From Prevotella illustrans (lineage in GTDB: Bacteria > Bacteroidota > Bacteroidia > Bacteroidales > Bacteroidaceae), in the NCBI RefSeq assembly GCF_017426725.1, contig NZ_JAERMS010000032.1, positions 1-37,160 on the forward strand: DNA of 37,160 nt, in the 5' to 3' direction. Each line of letters begins with the position of its first letter. Positions within the stretch are counted from its first letter, which is position 1. The position numbers and the translations under genes were made by a program. The notes below the pieces were generated by a model. That model was not told the DNA's origin and made no database searches. It saw only the letters and a program-made list of their open reading frames with translations. Shown piece by piece: positions 17,441 to 27,242 of the stretch.

Positions 17441-20347
17441 TTAGTAACCGAAGATTTCTTCTGTCGTAAGGCGCTTGACGGGGCCTAATTTCTCGAGCGT
17501 ATTCATGTCGATACTCTTCTCGTCGCCGAGGATGATGTAGCGGTAGGGCTTGCGAGCGATGTTTCTCCGCTGGAAGTCGACGATATCTTGCAGGGTCAGC
17601 GTGGGCAACTTGGCGTACAGCTCCTGCGTATAGTCGTGAGTCAGGCCCAGCTGGCGGAGGAAGAGATAGCGGCTGATGACGTTGAACTTGGTCGTGCGCT
17701 CGCTCTGAATGCTCTTGATGAGACTCTGTTTGGCCAGCTCGAAGGCGGTTTCGTTCTGTGGCATATCGTCGAGAATCTCGTTGAACACCTTGACGCAGTC
17801 GGCCATCTTGTCGTTTTGAGAGATGATGTGGGTATAGAAACTCTCCGGCTGCGTCTTGTATTCGGGACGCAGATAGCGTGCGAAAGCGTTGTAGGCCAGG
17901 CCGCGGGTTTCGCGAAGTTCCTGAAATACGACCGTATTCATGCCGCCGCCGAAGTATTGATTGAAGAGTGTTTCTATCGGAGCCTTGGCCGGATTCCACA
18001 GAATGCCCTCGTTGTGATACTGGCGCATATAGATGTTTTTGGCCATATATGGCGCGATGATGACTTCGTTCTTGGGCGTCAGTTGTTCCTTATATGGCTT
18101 GGCTATGGGGTCTTTGGTCCAAACTTTGCCCACTTTGTGCTGTTGCAGGAGAAGGTCGCAAAGTTGTTTTTCGCTGTAGGGACCGTAGTAAAGCACGGTG
18201 TGGGCGTAGTTGCCGAGGCTTCCCGGCAGGGCGACGAGCTTCTGTGGGTCCATGGCCCGCAGCTGTTTCATCGTGAAATCGTTGCGTTGTGGGTTGTAGG
18301 GTCCATAAACGCCATAGTTCCAGAGCGCTTCAAAGTTTGATTTCTGATTGGTCTTGGCGTCCGTACGGCTCTTTTCGATGAGGTTACAGAACTGATTCCA
18401 GCTGTCTGTATCGGCCTTGGCGCCGTGCAAAACCTTCTCCAGCAGTCGCAAGGCCTTGGGCAGGTTCTCGTTCAAGCCGCTCAGCTGAATATTGATATTT
18501 TTTTTATCGGTGGATATCTTGTAGCTGCAGGCCAGCTTATAGAAGGCCTGTTTGATATCCGAAACCGTCATGTCGTTAGTTCCGATGAAGTCGAGATAGG
18601 CGCCGGCGTAGCTATAACGCAGGTCGGACTCATCGCCGAAGTTGTAGCGGAACACGAGTTTGAACAGGCCGTCGGTGGTGTTTTGCTTATATATATAGGG
18701 TAAGCCTTTCTTGACGTTGCCGAACGAAAGCTCCTTATTGAAGTCTATGAAGACGGGCTGAATGGGCTTCGTCTTCGACATGCGGATGTCGTTTAAGAAC
18801 TTGCTTTCGTATTCACGGTTGGCCGGAATCGGCGTAATAGCCGGCTTTTCGATCTTTTTGAGCGTGCTGTCTTCGCCCATGCGCTTATAGACGCAGACAA
18901 AATTGTCGGCGCGAAGATTCTTTTGGGCGAAGTCGATAATGTCTTGTTTGGTCAGTTTGGCCTGCCGTTCCAGTTGCAAAGATTCGCTTTCCCAACTCTT
19001 GTCGTTGATAAACGCGTCAATCATCATGTCTACGCGGCTGCCGTTGTCATCCAGCGAACTGTAGAAACGCAGTTTCTTATTAGCAATGACGGCCGGTAGC
19101 AGGTCGTCGGAAAACGTTCCATGCCCCAGCTTCTCGATTTCTTTTAAGATAAGCGCACGTACATCCTCCAGTTTCTGCCCCTGCAATGGGACCCCCTGCA
19201 CGATAAACGCCGTGTAGTCGTGCAACTCGTCGAGCATGGCGCCTACACCCTGGGTTTTCATCTGTTGGTTGATGTTGGTGTCGAAGAGACCGGCCTTGCC
19301 GTTGGAAAGCATGCTCTTGATGATGTCAAGCGTGTCGTTCTGCGCGTCGGCGGCACCCTTGAAGAGCCATGCCATCATCAGGTTTTCGGCGTCCTGGCCC
19401 ACAACGCTTGAGTCTTTGGGCGCATTGATGGGTTTTTGAGCGGCAAATTCCGGCCGTGACAAGTCAGGGCTGGGCCGCCAGGAACCGAAATGTCGGTCGA
19501 TGATAGCAATCACCCGGTCGGGCTCGAAGTCGCCGGCAAGCGCGATAGCCACATTGTTGGGCACGTAATAACGGCTGAAATACTTCTTGATATTGACGAT
19601 AGAAGGATTCTTTAGATGTTCTTGTTCGCCGATGGTGGTCTGCGTTCCATAGGGATGCGTGGGCGTGAGAAGTTTCCACAGAGCCGCGTATTCCTTATCG
19701 GCGTCGCTTCCCATACTGATATTCTTCTCCTCATACACGGCTTCAAGTTCGGTATGGAAACCGCGAATCACCATATTCTGAAAACGGTCGCCTTGTATGC
19801 TCGCCCAGTTTTCTATCTCGTTGGAAGGTATGTTTTCGACGTAACAGGTCACGTCGTTGCTCGTGTAGGCGTTGCTGCCTTCGCTGCCGAGACTGGCCAT
19901 GAGCTTGTCGTATTCATTGGGGATGTTGTAGCGGGCTGCTAATTGCGACACAGAGTCTATCTCATGATAGGCCTGCTTGCGTTGCAGCGGGTCGATGAGG
20001 GTGCGATAACGCTCATAGCGGCGCTCGATGTCGTCAAGATAGGGCTTTTCCCCGGTGTAGTCCGTCGTGCCGAACAGTTTCGTTCCCTTAAACATCAGGT
20101 GCTCCAGATAGTGAGCCAGCCCTGTTGTCTCAGCCGGATCGTTGCGTGAGCCCGTTTTTACGACGATGTTGGCTTGCACGCGCGGCTTTTCTTTATTTAC
20201 GCTCATGTAAACCTTCAATCCGTTTGCAAGCGTGTAGACGCGTGTTTGTGTGGCGTCTCCCTTGACGACGGTGTACGGATAATCCTTGGCAATCGCTGTC
20301 GTAGTGAGTGCCAAAGCAGCAAAAAGAAATAATAGAGTCTTCTTCAT
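17441..20347 (-). CDS. M16-family zinc peptidase (pitrilysin/insulinase-like), exported
   Basis: This is a 968-residue two-half M16 metallopeptidase with a signal peptide ([20 protein letters not shown]), so it probably acts in the periplasm. The inverted zinc motif HYLEH is at residues 79-83 (H79, E82, H83), with the downstream helix [13 protein letters not shown] that supplies the third zinc-binding glutamate. The second half has the M16C-like region [23 protein letters not shown]. An ATG 13 codons upstream is possible, but the start at 20347 gives a clean signal peptide. It follows the DUF4954 gene by 16 bp and is probably cotranscribed. Substrates of such peptidases are usually short unfolded peptides; nothing here narrows this down. 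Confidence 0.94.
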   Translation of the reverse strand: MKKTLLFLFAALALTTTAIAKDYPYTVVKGDATQTRVYTLANGLKVYMSVNKEKPRVQANIVVKTGSRNDPAETTGLAHYLEHLMFKGTKLFGTTDYTGEKPYLDDIERRYERYRTLIDPLQRKQAYHEIDSVSQLAARYNIPNEYDKLMASLGSEGSNAYTSNDVTCYVENIPSNEIENWASIQGDRFQNMVIRGFHTELEAVYEEKNISMGSDADKEYAALWKLLTPTHPYGTQTTIGEQEHLKNPSIVNIKKYFSRYYVPNNVAIALAGDFEPDRVIAIIDRHFGSWRPSPDLSRPEFAAQKPINAPKDSSVVGQDAENLMMAWLFKGAADAQNDTLDIIKSMLSNGKAGLFDTNINQQMKTQGVGAMLDELHDYTAFIVQGVPLQGQKLEDVRALILKEIEKLGHGTFSDDLLPAVIANKKLRFYSSLDDNGSRVDMMIDAFINDKSWESESLQLERQAKLTKQDIIDFAQKNLRADNFVCVYKRMGEDSTLKKIEKPAITPIPANREYESKFLNDIRMSKTKPIQPVFIDFNKELSFGNVKKGLPYIYKQNTTDGLFKLVFRYNFGDESDLRYSYAGAYLDFIGTNDMTVSDIKQAFYKLACSYKISTDKKNINIQLSGLNENLPKALRLLEKVLHGAKADTDSWNQFCNLIEKSRTDAKTNQKSNFEALWNYGVYGPYNPQRNDFTMKQLRAMDPQKLVALPGSLGNYAHTVLYYGPYSEKQLCDLLLQQHKVGKVWTKDPIAKPYKEQLTPKNEVIIAPYMAKNIYMRQYHNEGILWNPAKAPIETLFNQYFGGGMNTVVFQELRETRGLAYNAFARYLRPEYKTQPESFYTHIISQNDKMADCVKVFNEILDDMPQNETAFELAKQSLIKSIQSERTTKFNVISRYLFLRQLGLTHDYTQELYAKLPTLTLQDIVDFQRRNIARKPYRYIILGDEKSIDMNTLEKLGPVKRLTTEEIFGY

Positions 20348-20363
20348 TATGATGTTGAATGAA

Positions 20364-22208
20364 TTAATTTTCAAAAACGATTTCATGATCCAGGCTTTCC
20401 ATAAAGTCGTCCAAGACGGTCGGCTCTACGTCGCCCATCGCGTATTCCTTCTCGGCGTCCTTACGGATTTCGGCTATCCAAGCTCTCCGGGCGTTGATAT
20501 AGTCTTCATGTATGCGTGCGATGTCATCGTCAGAAATCTCTTCCAGATGGTAATAGTCTAATATCAGTCGGTAAGTCCAGGCCCATTGGTAGTCGCGGTA
20601 GTGGTTGTTGATTTGTTCAAAGCGATGGAGTATACCATCGACCGTATCTATTTGTCCGCCTTTGATTTCCTCAAAGAGTCGTATTTCCTCGCTTTCGGGC
20701 AATAGTAAACCGGAGAGATCATTCCATTTTCCCAGCCCTATAGTCGATGTCGGTATGCTGAAAGTACCCCATTGCAATACCCGCTTCAAGACAGCACCCA
20801 TGTAAATGCGTAGCGCGATGTCGTAGTATTTAATACCTTTCCGCAGTGATGACGCGTTGATGACGTACTCGTGATAGTTGTATGTGGAGACATTGTCGCC
20901 ACTTGCTTCACGAAGTTTTTCCAATATATGCTTTCCTTCGATGATTTCACCTACCGAGAAAGGTGAGAGCCAATCGAAATTAACGATGCTTTTTTGGCAA
21001 CCTTTGGGTCTGACGTCACGTTTCGGCCATTTACGGATATCCCGGTAGAGTCCCACCGTGGTGATATTACGCCCCGGAGAGAGATACATCGTGTCGCCGT
21101 AAGCCGTTAAATAAGAGAAAGGAAGATTGCGTGTGTCGGGATGATACATCAGCTTTCCGAAACAAACGCTGAATGTTCCGATGTTGGCAGGCATAAGTAG
21201 GTAGCAGCCGCTGGCCGTCTTGCAGCCTCGTTCGAGCATTCCGTAGTGCAGTGGCCCCATTTTATAAGCGTGATTGCTGAAGTTAGTGGCACTGCCCGCA
21301 TTGTAAAATGAGAATTGACCGCCGATGAGTAAACTGCTCTTGTGGTGACTTGCCGTGAAAGGACCACAGAAAGCCGCGCACGCTTCGCCATTGCTCATAT
21401 AGGAGTTGGCAAAGAACACGCTGGCTGCCGCGGTGAAACCATTTGCAATCTGGCAGGCTTCCCCTACAAAACAGTCTTGCATCTTGGCGCTGTTGATAAT
21501 CGACGAGCCATAGCTGATGATGGAATTTTCGCAAATAACGCCTGTTCCAATAAAGACATTTGCCGTGCCGCTGCTCAGGATCGTGCAGTCGCTCAGCCGT
21601 GAAGCGCCGCTGATTTCGCAGTCATCCTCTATAATTGTATTCGTAATTTCTTTGGTATTGACAATCTTGACATTGTTCCCCAGCGTACCACGGTCGGGCT
21701 GGTTGCTGTAGATATTTTCGTTGATAAGCCGGCGAATGCAGTCTTTCAGTTCCTTGTCGTGCATGTGCTTCACCATGAAGGCGGCAAACTGGCTGTTTAA
21801 ATCACGGAAACTGATGAGGTTGCCTTCACCAATCTCGTTGAGTACTGAAATCAGATTACCTTCGCCGTAGGTAGCTCCTTCGGTGGTTTCGAGTGTACAT
21901 ACGTTGCTGATATAGCAGTCGTCGCCAATCGTATAGTTGTTGATGTAGTTCCCGATGTTCTCTATCAGGCAATTATCTCCTATCTTCACGTTGCGGAGAG
22001 TGGCATTGTTAATGCCCGAATGCTTCATGAAGCCACGGCTCACTTCGATGTTCCTGTCGAAAGTACCTAATTCTATATTGCCATAGAACATGACCCGATG
22101 GAAATAATTAGGCCGAAAGTCCTCATCCACCATGATACGATTCCAGTCCTCTGCCCAGCAACTGTTGTCTTCCAGTATGCTGATTTCGCCGTCTGTAAGT
22201 TGTCTCAT
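20364..22208 (-). CDS. DUF4954-family protein with left-handed beta-helix repeats
   Basis: This 614-residue protein matches a Bacteroidetes-specific family (DUF4954). The N-terminal two thirds carries many hexapeptide-like turns ([LIV]-G-x4 pattern: NVKIGDNCLIENIGNY, YTIGDDCYISN, TIIEDDCEISGASRL, NVFIGTGVICENSIISYG). These form a left-handed parallel beta-helix of the kind seen in acyltransferases and sugar nucleotidyltransferases. The C-terminal part is mostly helical. No catalytic transferase domain is obvious. There is no signal peptide, so it should be cytoplasmic. It lies 39 bp after hflX and 16 bp before the M16 peptidase gene, both on the same strand. The function is not known; a sugar- or acyl-transfer role is a guess from the fold. 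Confidence 0.9.
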   Translation of the reverse strand: MRQLTDGEISILEDNSCWAEDWNRIMVDEDFRPNYFHRVMFYGNIELGTFDRNIEVSRGFMKHSGINNATLRNVKIGDNCLIENIGNYINNYTIGDDCYISNVCTLETTEGATYGEGNLISVLNEIGEGNLISFRDLNSQFAAFMVKHMHDKELKDCIRRLINENIYSNQPDRGTLGNNVKIVNTKEITNTIIEDDCEISGASRLSDCTILSSGTANVFIGTGVICENSIISYGSSIINSAKMQDCFVGEACQIANGFTAAASVFFANSYMSNGEACAAFCGPFTASHHKSSLLIGGQFSFYNAGSATNFSNHAYKMGPLHYGMLERGCKTASGCYLLMPANIGTFSVCFGKLMYHPDTRNLPFSYLTAYGDTMYLSPGRNITTVGLYRDIRKWPKRDVRPKGCQKSIVNFDWLSPFSVGEIIEGKHILEKLREASGDNVSTYNYHEYVINASSLRKGIKYYDIALRIYMGAVLKRVLQWGTFSIPTSTIGLGKWNDLSGLLLPESEEIRLFEEIKGGQIDTVDGILHRFEQINNHYRDYQWAWTYRLILDYYHLEEISDDDIARIHEDYINARRAWIAEIRKDAEKEYAMGDVEPTVLDDFMESLDHEIVFEN

Positions 22209-22247
22209 CTTTGTAGCCGATTATTTGATATACGCCCAAAAAGTCCG

Positions 22248-23498
22248 TTATTCATCCATTTGTGGATATAGAAAATCGTTATAAGGATATTTCTGAACAT
22301 GGAGTTCACGCACTTTCTTGTATAATATATCCCTGAATTCTTCTATATTTTCCTTGTTCTTGGCCGAAATAAAAAGGCAGTTGTCGTTCAGTCGGGCCAT
22401 CCAGGTACGTTTCAGCTGTTCCAAGTCAATATTTTCGCGGGTTTCCGGTGTCAAGTCGTCTTCCTCTTTTGCCACCCATTTGTAGTTGTCAATCTTGTTG
22501 AAAACAATCATGGTAGGCTTCTCACTGCATTCTAAATCTTTTAAGGTTTGGTCAACCACCTTGATTTGTTCTTCAAAATCGGGGTGCGAAATGTCGACAA
22601 CATGTAGCAGCAGGTCGGCTTCACGCACCTCGTCAAGCGTTGATTTGAAAGATTCGACAAGGTCGGTAGGCAGCTTGCGGATAAATCCAACCGTGTCGGC
22701 CAGTAGGAACGGCAAGTTTTCAATGACCACCTTGCGCACCGTCGTGTCGAGCGTTGCGAAGAGTTTGTTCTCGGCAAACACCTCGCTCTTGGCCATCAGG
22801 TTCATAATCGTCGATTTTCCTACATTCGTGTAGCCCACAAGCGCCACCCGGATGAGACGCCCACGGTTCTTGCGCTGTGTCGTTTTCTGCTTATCAATCT
22901 CCACTAAGCGCTGTTTCAGTAGGGTAATGCGCTGCAAGATGATACGACGGTCCAATTCCAACTGGGTCTCACCCGGACCGCGGAGCCCTACCGATCCTTT
23001 GCCGCCACCCGATCCCGAGCCGCCGCCTTGGCGTTCCAGATGGGTCCAAAGGCGTTGCAGTCGGGGCAACATGTAGCGATATTGGGCCAGCTCTACCTGT
23101 GTTTTGGCGTTGGCAGTCTGTGCCCGCATGGCGAATATGTCTAATATAAGAGAGGTGCGATCCAGTATTTTTACTTGAAGTTCTTTTTCTATATTCCTAA
23201 TTTGTTTAGCCGAAAGTTCATCATCAAAGATAACCATGCCAATCGGTTCGTCCTCTTCTTCGCACGCCTTGATGTATTGTTTAATCTCCTCAAGCTTTCC
23301 TTTCCCTACGTAAGTCACCTGACTTGGACCGTTTACCTTTTGCGTGAATCGTTTTATGGTGACGGCTCCGGCTGTGTCGGCCAGAAATTCCAGTTCGTCA
23401 AGATATTCTTTTGTCTTGGCCTCATCCTGCTCTTGTGTAATCAATCCTACAAGAACAGCCGTTTCGGCCTTGGCTTCGGATATTACAAATTCTTTCAT
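22248..23498 (-). CDS. hflX: GTPase HflX
   Basis: This 416-residue ribosome-associated GTPase splits stalled ribosomes under stress in other bacteria. The N-terminal HflX domain includes QVTYVGKGKLEEI and LDRTSLILDIFAMRAQT, followed by the glycine-rich linker GGGSGSGGGKGSVGLRGPGE. The G domain has G1 GYTNVGKST (222-230), G3 DTVGFIRKLP and G4 NKID. The ATG at 23498 is preferred over one 5 codons upstream because MKEFVISE is the natural family start and lies 23 bases after the predicted transcription start. It appears to head a minus-strand series continuing into DUF4954, M16 peptidase and possibly fumarase genes. Confidence 0.96.
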   Translation of the reverse strand: MKEFVISEAKAETAVLVGLITQEQDEAKTKEYLDELEFLADTAGAVTIKRFTQKVNGPSQVTYVGKGKLEEIKQYIKACEEEDEPIGMVIFDDELSAKQIRNIEKELQVKILDRTSLILDIFAMRAQTANAKTQVELAQYRYMLPRLQRLWTHLERQGGGSGSGGGKGSVGLRGPGETQLELDRRIILQRITLLKQRLVEIDKQKTTQRKNRGRLIRVALVGYTNVGKSTIMNLMAKSEVFAENKLFATLDTTVRKVVIENLPFLLADTVGFIRKLPTDLVESFKSTLDEVREADLLLHVVDISHPDFEEQIKVVDQTLKDLECSEKPTMIVFNKIDNYKWVAKEEDDLTPETRENIDLEQLKRTWMARLNDNCLFISAKNKENIEEFRDILYKKVRELHVQKYPYNDFLYPQMDE

Positions 23499-23527
23499 TC
23501 TGAATTTCAACAATTTATTTTGTGTTA

Positions 23528-23558
23528 CAAAAATACATCAAAAGAGGCATATCACAAA
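23528..23558 (-). promoter_or_regulatory. Promoter of hflX
   Basis: On the minus strand TTTG (complement of CAAA at 23555-23558) is followed after 19 bases by TATTTTTG (complement of 23528-23535). This is a full match to TTTG-N19-TAnnTTTG. Transcription would begin near 23521. Confidence 0.75.
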
Positions 23559-23659
23559 ATAAAAATGTTGCTTTTATTGGCCATTGGTACTTTTTTGACA
23601 TGCCTACTTTGCAATTGTTCGCACGGTAAGATTTAAAATCTTAATCATTTGAAATTTAT

Positions 23660-23690
23660 TTTGCTTTTTTTGATAATCTTGCTATCTTTG
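23660..23690 (+). promoter_or_regulatory. Promoter of nagB
   Basis: TTTG at 23660-23663, 19 bases, then TATCTTTG at 23683-23690 fully matches the Bacteroidetes promoter consensus. Transcription would start near 23697, leaving a leader of about 32 bases before the nagB ATG. It diverges from the hflX promoter about 100 bp away. Confidence 0.78.
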
Positions 23691-23728
23691 TGACTTAATC
23701 AATTGTACTAACTTCATTAAAAGAAACC

Positions 23729-24520
23729 ATGAGAGTAATTATTGAAAAAGATTACGCGCAGTTGTCCAAATGGGCGGCTGAACATGTGATTAAAAGAATT
23801 AATGAGTTCAAGCCCACTCCCGACCACAAGTTTGTTTTAGGACTGCCTACCGGCTCTTCGCCCGAGGGCATGTACAAAGCCTTGGTTGAGGCTTTCAAAC
23901 AGGGGAGGGTAAGTTTTAAAAACGTTCTTACATTCAACATGGATGAGTATGTCGGACTTCCGGAAACCCATCCCGAAAGTTACCACTCGTTTATGGCCCG
24001 TAATCTCTTTGACCATATTGATTGTCCGAAAGAGAATATCCACATTCTGAATGGTAATGCCGAAGATCTTGAAGCCGAATGCGCCCACTATGAGCAGATG
24101 ATCGTTGAAGCCGGTGGAATCGATTTGTTCCTCGGCGGTATCGGACCAGACGGTCATATCGCGTTCAACGAACCTTTCTCATCACTCACATCACGCACTC
24201 GCGTCAAAACATTGACCACCGATACCATCATTGCCAACAGCCGTTTCTTCGACAATGACGCGAATAAGGTTCCTAAGCATGCGCTGACTGTTGGCGTGGG
24301 AACCGTGATGGCGGCCAAGGAAGTTATGATTCTGGTTAACGGTCATCATAAGGCACGTGCCTTGCAGGCTGCCGTTGAGGGCCCCGTTACGCAAGCATGG
24401 ACGATCAGCGCGTTGCAACAGCATCCGCACGCCATCATCGTGGCCGACGAACCTGCTACCGATGAGCTGAAAGTAGGTACTTATAAGTACTTTAAAGACA
24501 TAGAGAAAGACAATCTCTAA
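23729..24520 (+). CDS. nagB: Glucosamine-6-phosphate deaminase NagB
   Basis: This 263-residue cytoplasmic enzyme converts glucosamine-6-phosphate to fructose-6-phosphate and ammonia, feeding amino sugars into glycolysis. Numbering coincides with E. coli NagB: D72 (FNMDEYVG), D141, H143 and E148 ([10 protein letters not shown]) are all present, as are [12 protein letters not shown] near the start and LTVGVGT. It has its own promoter and is followed 41 bp later by a NagB-like/PIG-L fusion, with a shared terminator after the second gene. It is a natural sink for GlcNAc released by the GH89 enzymes of the PUL, although the two loci are separated by unrelated genes. Confidence 0.97.
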   Translation: MRVIIEKDYAQLSKWAAEHVIKRINEFKPTPDHKFVLGLPTGSSPEGMYKALVEAFKQGRVSFKNVLTFNMDEYVGLPETHPESYHSFMARNLFDHIDCPKENIHILNGNAEDLEAECAHYEQMIVEAGGIDLFLGGIGPDGHIAFNEPFSSLTSRTRVKTLTTDTIIANSRFFDNDANKVPKHALTVGVGTVMAAKEVMILVNGHHKARALQAAVEGPVTQAWTISALQQHPHAIIVADEPATDELKVGTYKYFKDIEKDNL

Positions 24521-24561
24521 GTCATCCCCAACAAAAATATCCCTAATAAAACATTAAATCA

Positions 24562-26553
24562 ATGAGACTTCATTTAAGTTCAGAAATTGTTTTGAACAAA
24601 GTTCCTGAAGCATTCTACGCGCCCAAAACAGCTGTAGAACGCTCGGAGATCACGCGTATGGAGAAAATACCTACAGATATTTTCCCCAAGGTAGAAGATG
24701 GCGCGACTAATATTGCCGACGCTATCTGTAAAGAGATCAAGGCCAAGAGTCAACTCGGAAAGTACTGCGTGCTCGGCCTGGGAACGGGCCAATCGGTCTC
24801 TCCCATCTTCCAGGAACTGATCCAACGCTACGAAAAGAAGGAGATCAGTTTCAAGAATGTCATCGTATTCAACGCCTACGAGTATTTCCCGCTCAAAGCG
24901 GATAGCCAGCACAGTGCCTTGGCACAACTCAAAAGTCGTTTCCTTGACCATGTGGATATTCCCGAACAGAATGTCTATTCGCTTGATGGCACGGTAGCAC
25001 AGGACACCGTTCAGGAGCAGTGCCGGCTTTTTGAAGAGCGCATTCAAACCTTCGGAGGTATCGATATCATGCTGCTTGGAATCGGGCGTATCGGCAATAT
25101 CGCCACCAACGAACCGGGTAGTACACTCTCTTCGGTCGCTCGTCTCATCCTTATTGACGCCACCAGCCGTGAAGAGATGACGATGAGTTTCGGTTCACAG
25201 GAGCCCGTGCCTCCTTGTTCCATCACTTTAGGTATGGCCGATATCCTTGCCGCGCGCAAGATCTATCTGACTGCTTGGGGTGAAGAGAAGGCCGATATCA
25301 TCAAGGCTACGGTCGAAGGACATATGAGTGACGCTATCCCGGCCAGCTTTCTGCAAAACCATAACGACGCTCACGTTATAGTCGATCTCTCGGCAGCCAG
25401 CAAGCTCACTCGTATCATCCATCCTTGGCTCGTAACGAGTTGTACATGGACCGATAAATTGACACGTGCGGCCCTCACATGGCTTTGCCAGATTACGAAG
25501 AAGCCAATCTTGAAGCTGACCAATAAAGACTATAACGAAAATGGTCTGAGCGAACTTTTGGCACTCTACGGTTCAGCCTACAATGCCAACATCAAGATTT
25601 TCAACGACCTGCAGCATACCATCACCGGATGGCCGGGTGGCAAACCCAATGCCGACGACACCTATCGTCCCGAGCGGGCTAAGCCGTTCCCCAAGCGTAT
25701 TATCGTCTTTTCACCGCATCCTGACGATGATGTGATTTCAATGGGAGGCACCATTCAGCGCCTTGTAACGCAAGGTCATGATCTGCATGTGGCTTATCAA
25801 ACGTCCGGCAACATTGCCGTTGGCGATGAAGAAGTGACACGTTTCATGCACTTTGTTAATGGTTTCAATCAGCTTTTCATGGATTCGAAAGATGAGACGA
25901 TTGTAAAAATGTACAAGGATATCAAGTCTTTCTTAGCCACAAAGAAAGAGGGCGACATGGATAGCCAGGAGGTGAGAACTATCAAAGGGCTCATTCGTCG
26001 TGGCGAGGCCCGCACGGCTTGTACGTTTAATAACATTCCTTTAGACCATGTTCATTTCCTTGATCTCCCATTCTATGAGAGCGGCAAGATAGAGAAGCTG
26101 CCCATGACCGAGAAGGATGTTGAGATTGTGCGTGCGTTGTTGCGGGAAGTGAAGCCTCATCAGATTTTCGTAGCCGGCGATTTGGCCGATCCTCACGGCA
26201 CGCACCGCAAGTGCACCGACGCGGTGTTTGCGGCTATCGACCTCGAAAAAGAGGCCGGCGCCAAGTGGTTGAAGGATTGCCGCATTTGGATGTATCGCGG
26301 TGCCTGGGCCGAGTGGGAAATTGAGAACATCGAAATGTGCGTTCCAATGAGTCCCGAAGAGCTTCGTACCAAGCGCAACGCCATTCTGAAGCACAGTTCG
26401 CAGATGGAGAGCGCTCCTTTCTTGGGTAACGACGAGCGTCTGTTCTGGCAGCGTGCCGAAGATCGCAACCGTGGTACGGCTAAGCTGTATGACGATCTTG
26501 GCCTGGCCTGCTACGAGGCAATGGAAGCCTTCGTGGAGTATAAGCCTCTCTAA
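24562..26553 (+). CDS. NagB-like (degenerate) domain fused to a PIG-L/LmbE deacetylase
   Basis: This is a 663-residue two-domain protein. Residues about 35-300 are NagB-like, but positions equivalent to catalytic D72, D141 and H143 are Y106 (FNAYEYF), I177 and N179 (GIGRIGNIATNE). Only the glutamate (E184) is kept, so deaminase activity is unlikely. Residues about 370-650 form a PIG-L/LmbE zinc deacetylase domain with intact metal motifs: HPDDD (H386, D388, D389) and DPHGTHR (H545, H548). This architecture is known in Bacteroidetes and is often annotated simply as a deaminase, which is misleading. With nagB 41 bp upstream, a plausible role is deacetylation of an N-acetylated amino sugar or sugar phosphate, with the NagB-like part binding substrate. 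That role is inference. Confidence 0.92.
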   Translation: MRLHLSSEIVLNKVPEAFYAPKTAVERSEITRMEKIPTDIFPKVEDGATNIADAICKEIKAKSQLGKYCVLGLGTGQSVSPIFQELIQRYEKKEISFKNVIVFNAYEYFPLKADSQHSALAQLKSRFLDHVDIPEQNVYSLDGTVAQDTVQEQCRLFEERIQTFGGIDIMLLGIGRIGNIATNEPGSTLSSVARLILIDATSREEMTMSFGSQEPVPPCSITLGMADILAARKIYLTAWGEEKADIIKATVEGHMSDAIPASFLQNHNDAHVIVDLSAASKLTRIIHPWLVTSCTWTDKLTRAALTWLCQITKKPILKLTNKDYNENGLSELLALYGSAYNANIKIFNDLQHTITGWPGGKPNADDTYRPERAKPFPKRIIVFSPHPDDDVISMGGTIQRLVTQGHDLHVAYQTSGNIAVGDEEVTRFMHFVNGFNQLFMDSKDETIVKMYKDIKSFLATKKEGDMDSQEVRTIKGLIRRGEARTACTFNNIPLDHVHFLDLPFYESGKIEKLPMTEKDVEIVRALLREVKPHQIFVAGDLADPHGTHRKCTDAVFAAIDLEKEAGAKWLKDCRIWMYRGAWAEWEIENIEMCVPMSPEELRTKRNAILKHSSQMESAPFLGNDERLFWQRAEDRNRGTAKLYDDLGLACYEAMEAFVEYKPL

Positions 26554-26572
26554 ACGGCGGCATATTAATAAT

Positions 26573-26620
26573 AAAAGAAGAATCACGGCAGATCGCATGA
26601 TTTGCCGTGATTCTTCTTTT
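26573..26620 (+). terminator. Strong terminator after the nagB operon
   Basis: A perfect 18-bp inverted repeat (26573-26590 with 26603-26620) encloses a 12-base loop in which ATC/GAT can extend pairing. The 3' arm ends in TTCTTCTTTT and runs into TTGTTTTT. It begins 20 bp after the fusion-gene stop codon. The 5' arm is A-rich (AAAAGAAGAA), so it could also terminate from the other strand. Confidence 0.9.
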
Positions 26621-26813
26621 TTGTTTTTATCTCGTTCCGATTCCTTTTCTCTTTGAAACGGAACGTAATGAATGATTATTCCCATTAAAACACTCCGATA
26701 CTCTGACAAAAAATTATCTCGCTACGACAGGAACAAAAAGATAACGTAAATTCGCACTTGGTACTTGACTTTATCGATTTGTTAATTTTTCAAATTTAAT
26801 TTGACAAAACCTC

Positions 26814-27040
26814 TCAAATGCCGGCGTTATTCTCCGTCCGCTCTTCCATGGATGAAAATAACGCTGTTTTTCGTGATTTTATAACCGACTGATAATTAGC
26901 CGTTTATGCTTTTCGGGCCTCATAGCTATGCTTTTGGCTCTTAAAAGCATGGCTTTCGCGAGCCGATTGCTTAGCTTTGGGAAGGCCATCGCTGCTCTTT
27001 TGGCTTGCGAAAGCTTTATTCTTGTTTTTTCAAGTGCTTT
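26814..27040. repeat. Structured intergenic repeat element, copy 1
   Basis: This lies in the 689-bp gap between the nagB operon terminator and the helicase gene, which has no credible gene. The block 26857-26898 (AATAACGCTGTTTTTCGTGA and onwards) is closely similar to 36881-36922. It is followed by an inverted repeat at 26924-26954 (12-bp arms AGCTATGCTTTT / AAAAGCATGGCT) and another at 26952-26964 with 27002-27014 (GCTTTCGCGAGCC / GGCTTGCGAAAGC). A second copy lies at 36828-37060. It looks like a non-coding dispersed repeat, either a decayed MITE-like element or a structured RNA/terminator family. The remainder (26621-26813 and 27041-27180) shows nothing I can identify. Confidence 0.65.
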
Positions 27041-27188
27041 TTTCGTCCGATAATACCGTTATGATATGCCTTAGCTTTTCTAAATGGTCGGTTCCCGAAG
27101 TGTTAAAAATAGGGTAAGAAACTTTACAAAACAGCCACGTTTGTCCTTCCTTTTAATATAATTACGACGCGATTTTAAAATAAAGTTG

Positions 27189-27196
27189 TATATTTG
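27189..27196 (+). promoter_or_regulatory. -7 promoter element for the helicase gene
   Basis: TATATTTG matches TAnnTTTG 46 bp before the helicase start codon. No clear TTTG box is found 19-20 bases upstream, so the promoter is only partly supported. Confidence 0.45.
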
Positions 27197-27242
27197 AGGC
27201 AGGAATTATACATTTATATAATACAGGCTATCAACTATCAAT

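Noticed and set aside
23499..23728. Gene or small RNA in the hflX/nagB divergent gap
   Set aside because: The gap is fully accounted for by two back-to-back promoters, and the open frames there continue from antisense hflX.
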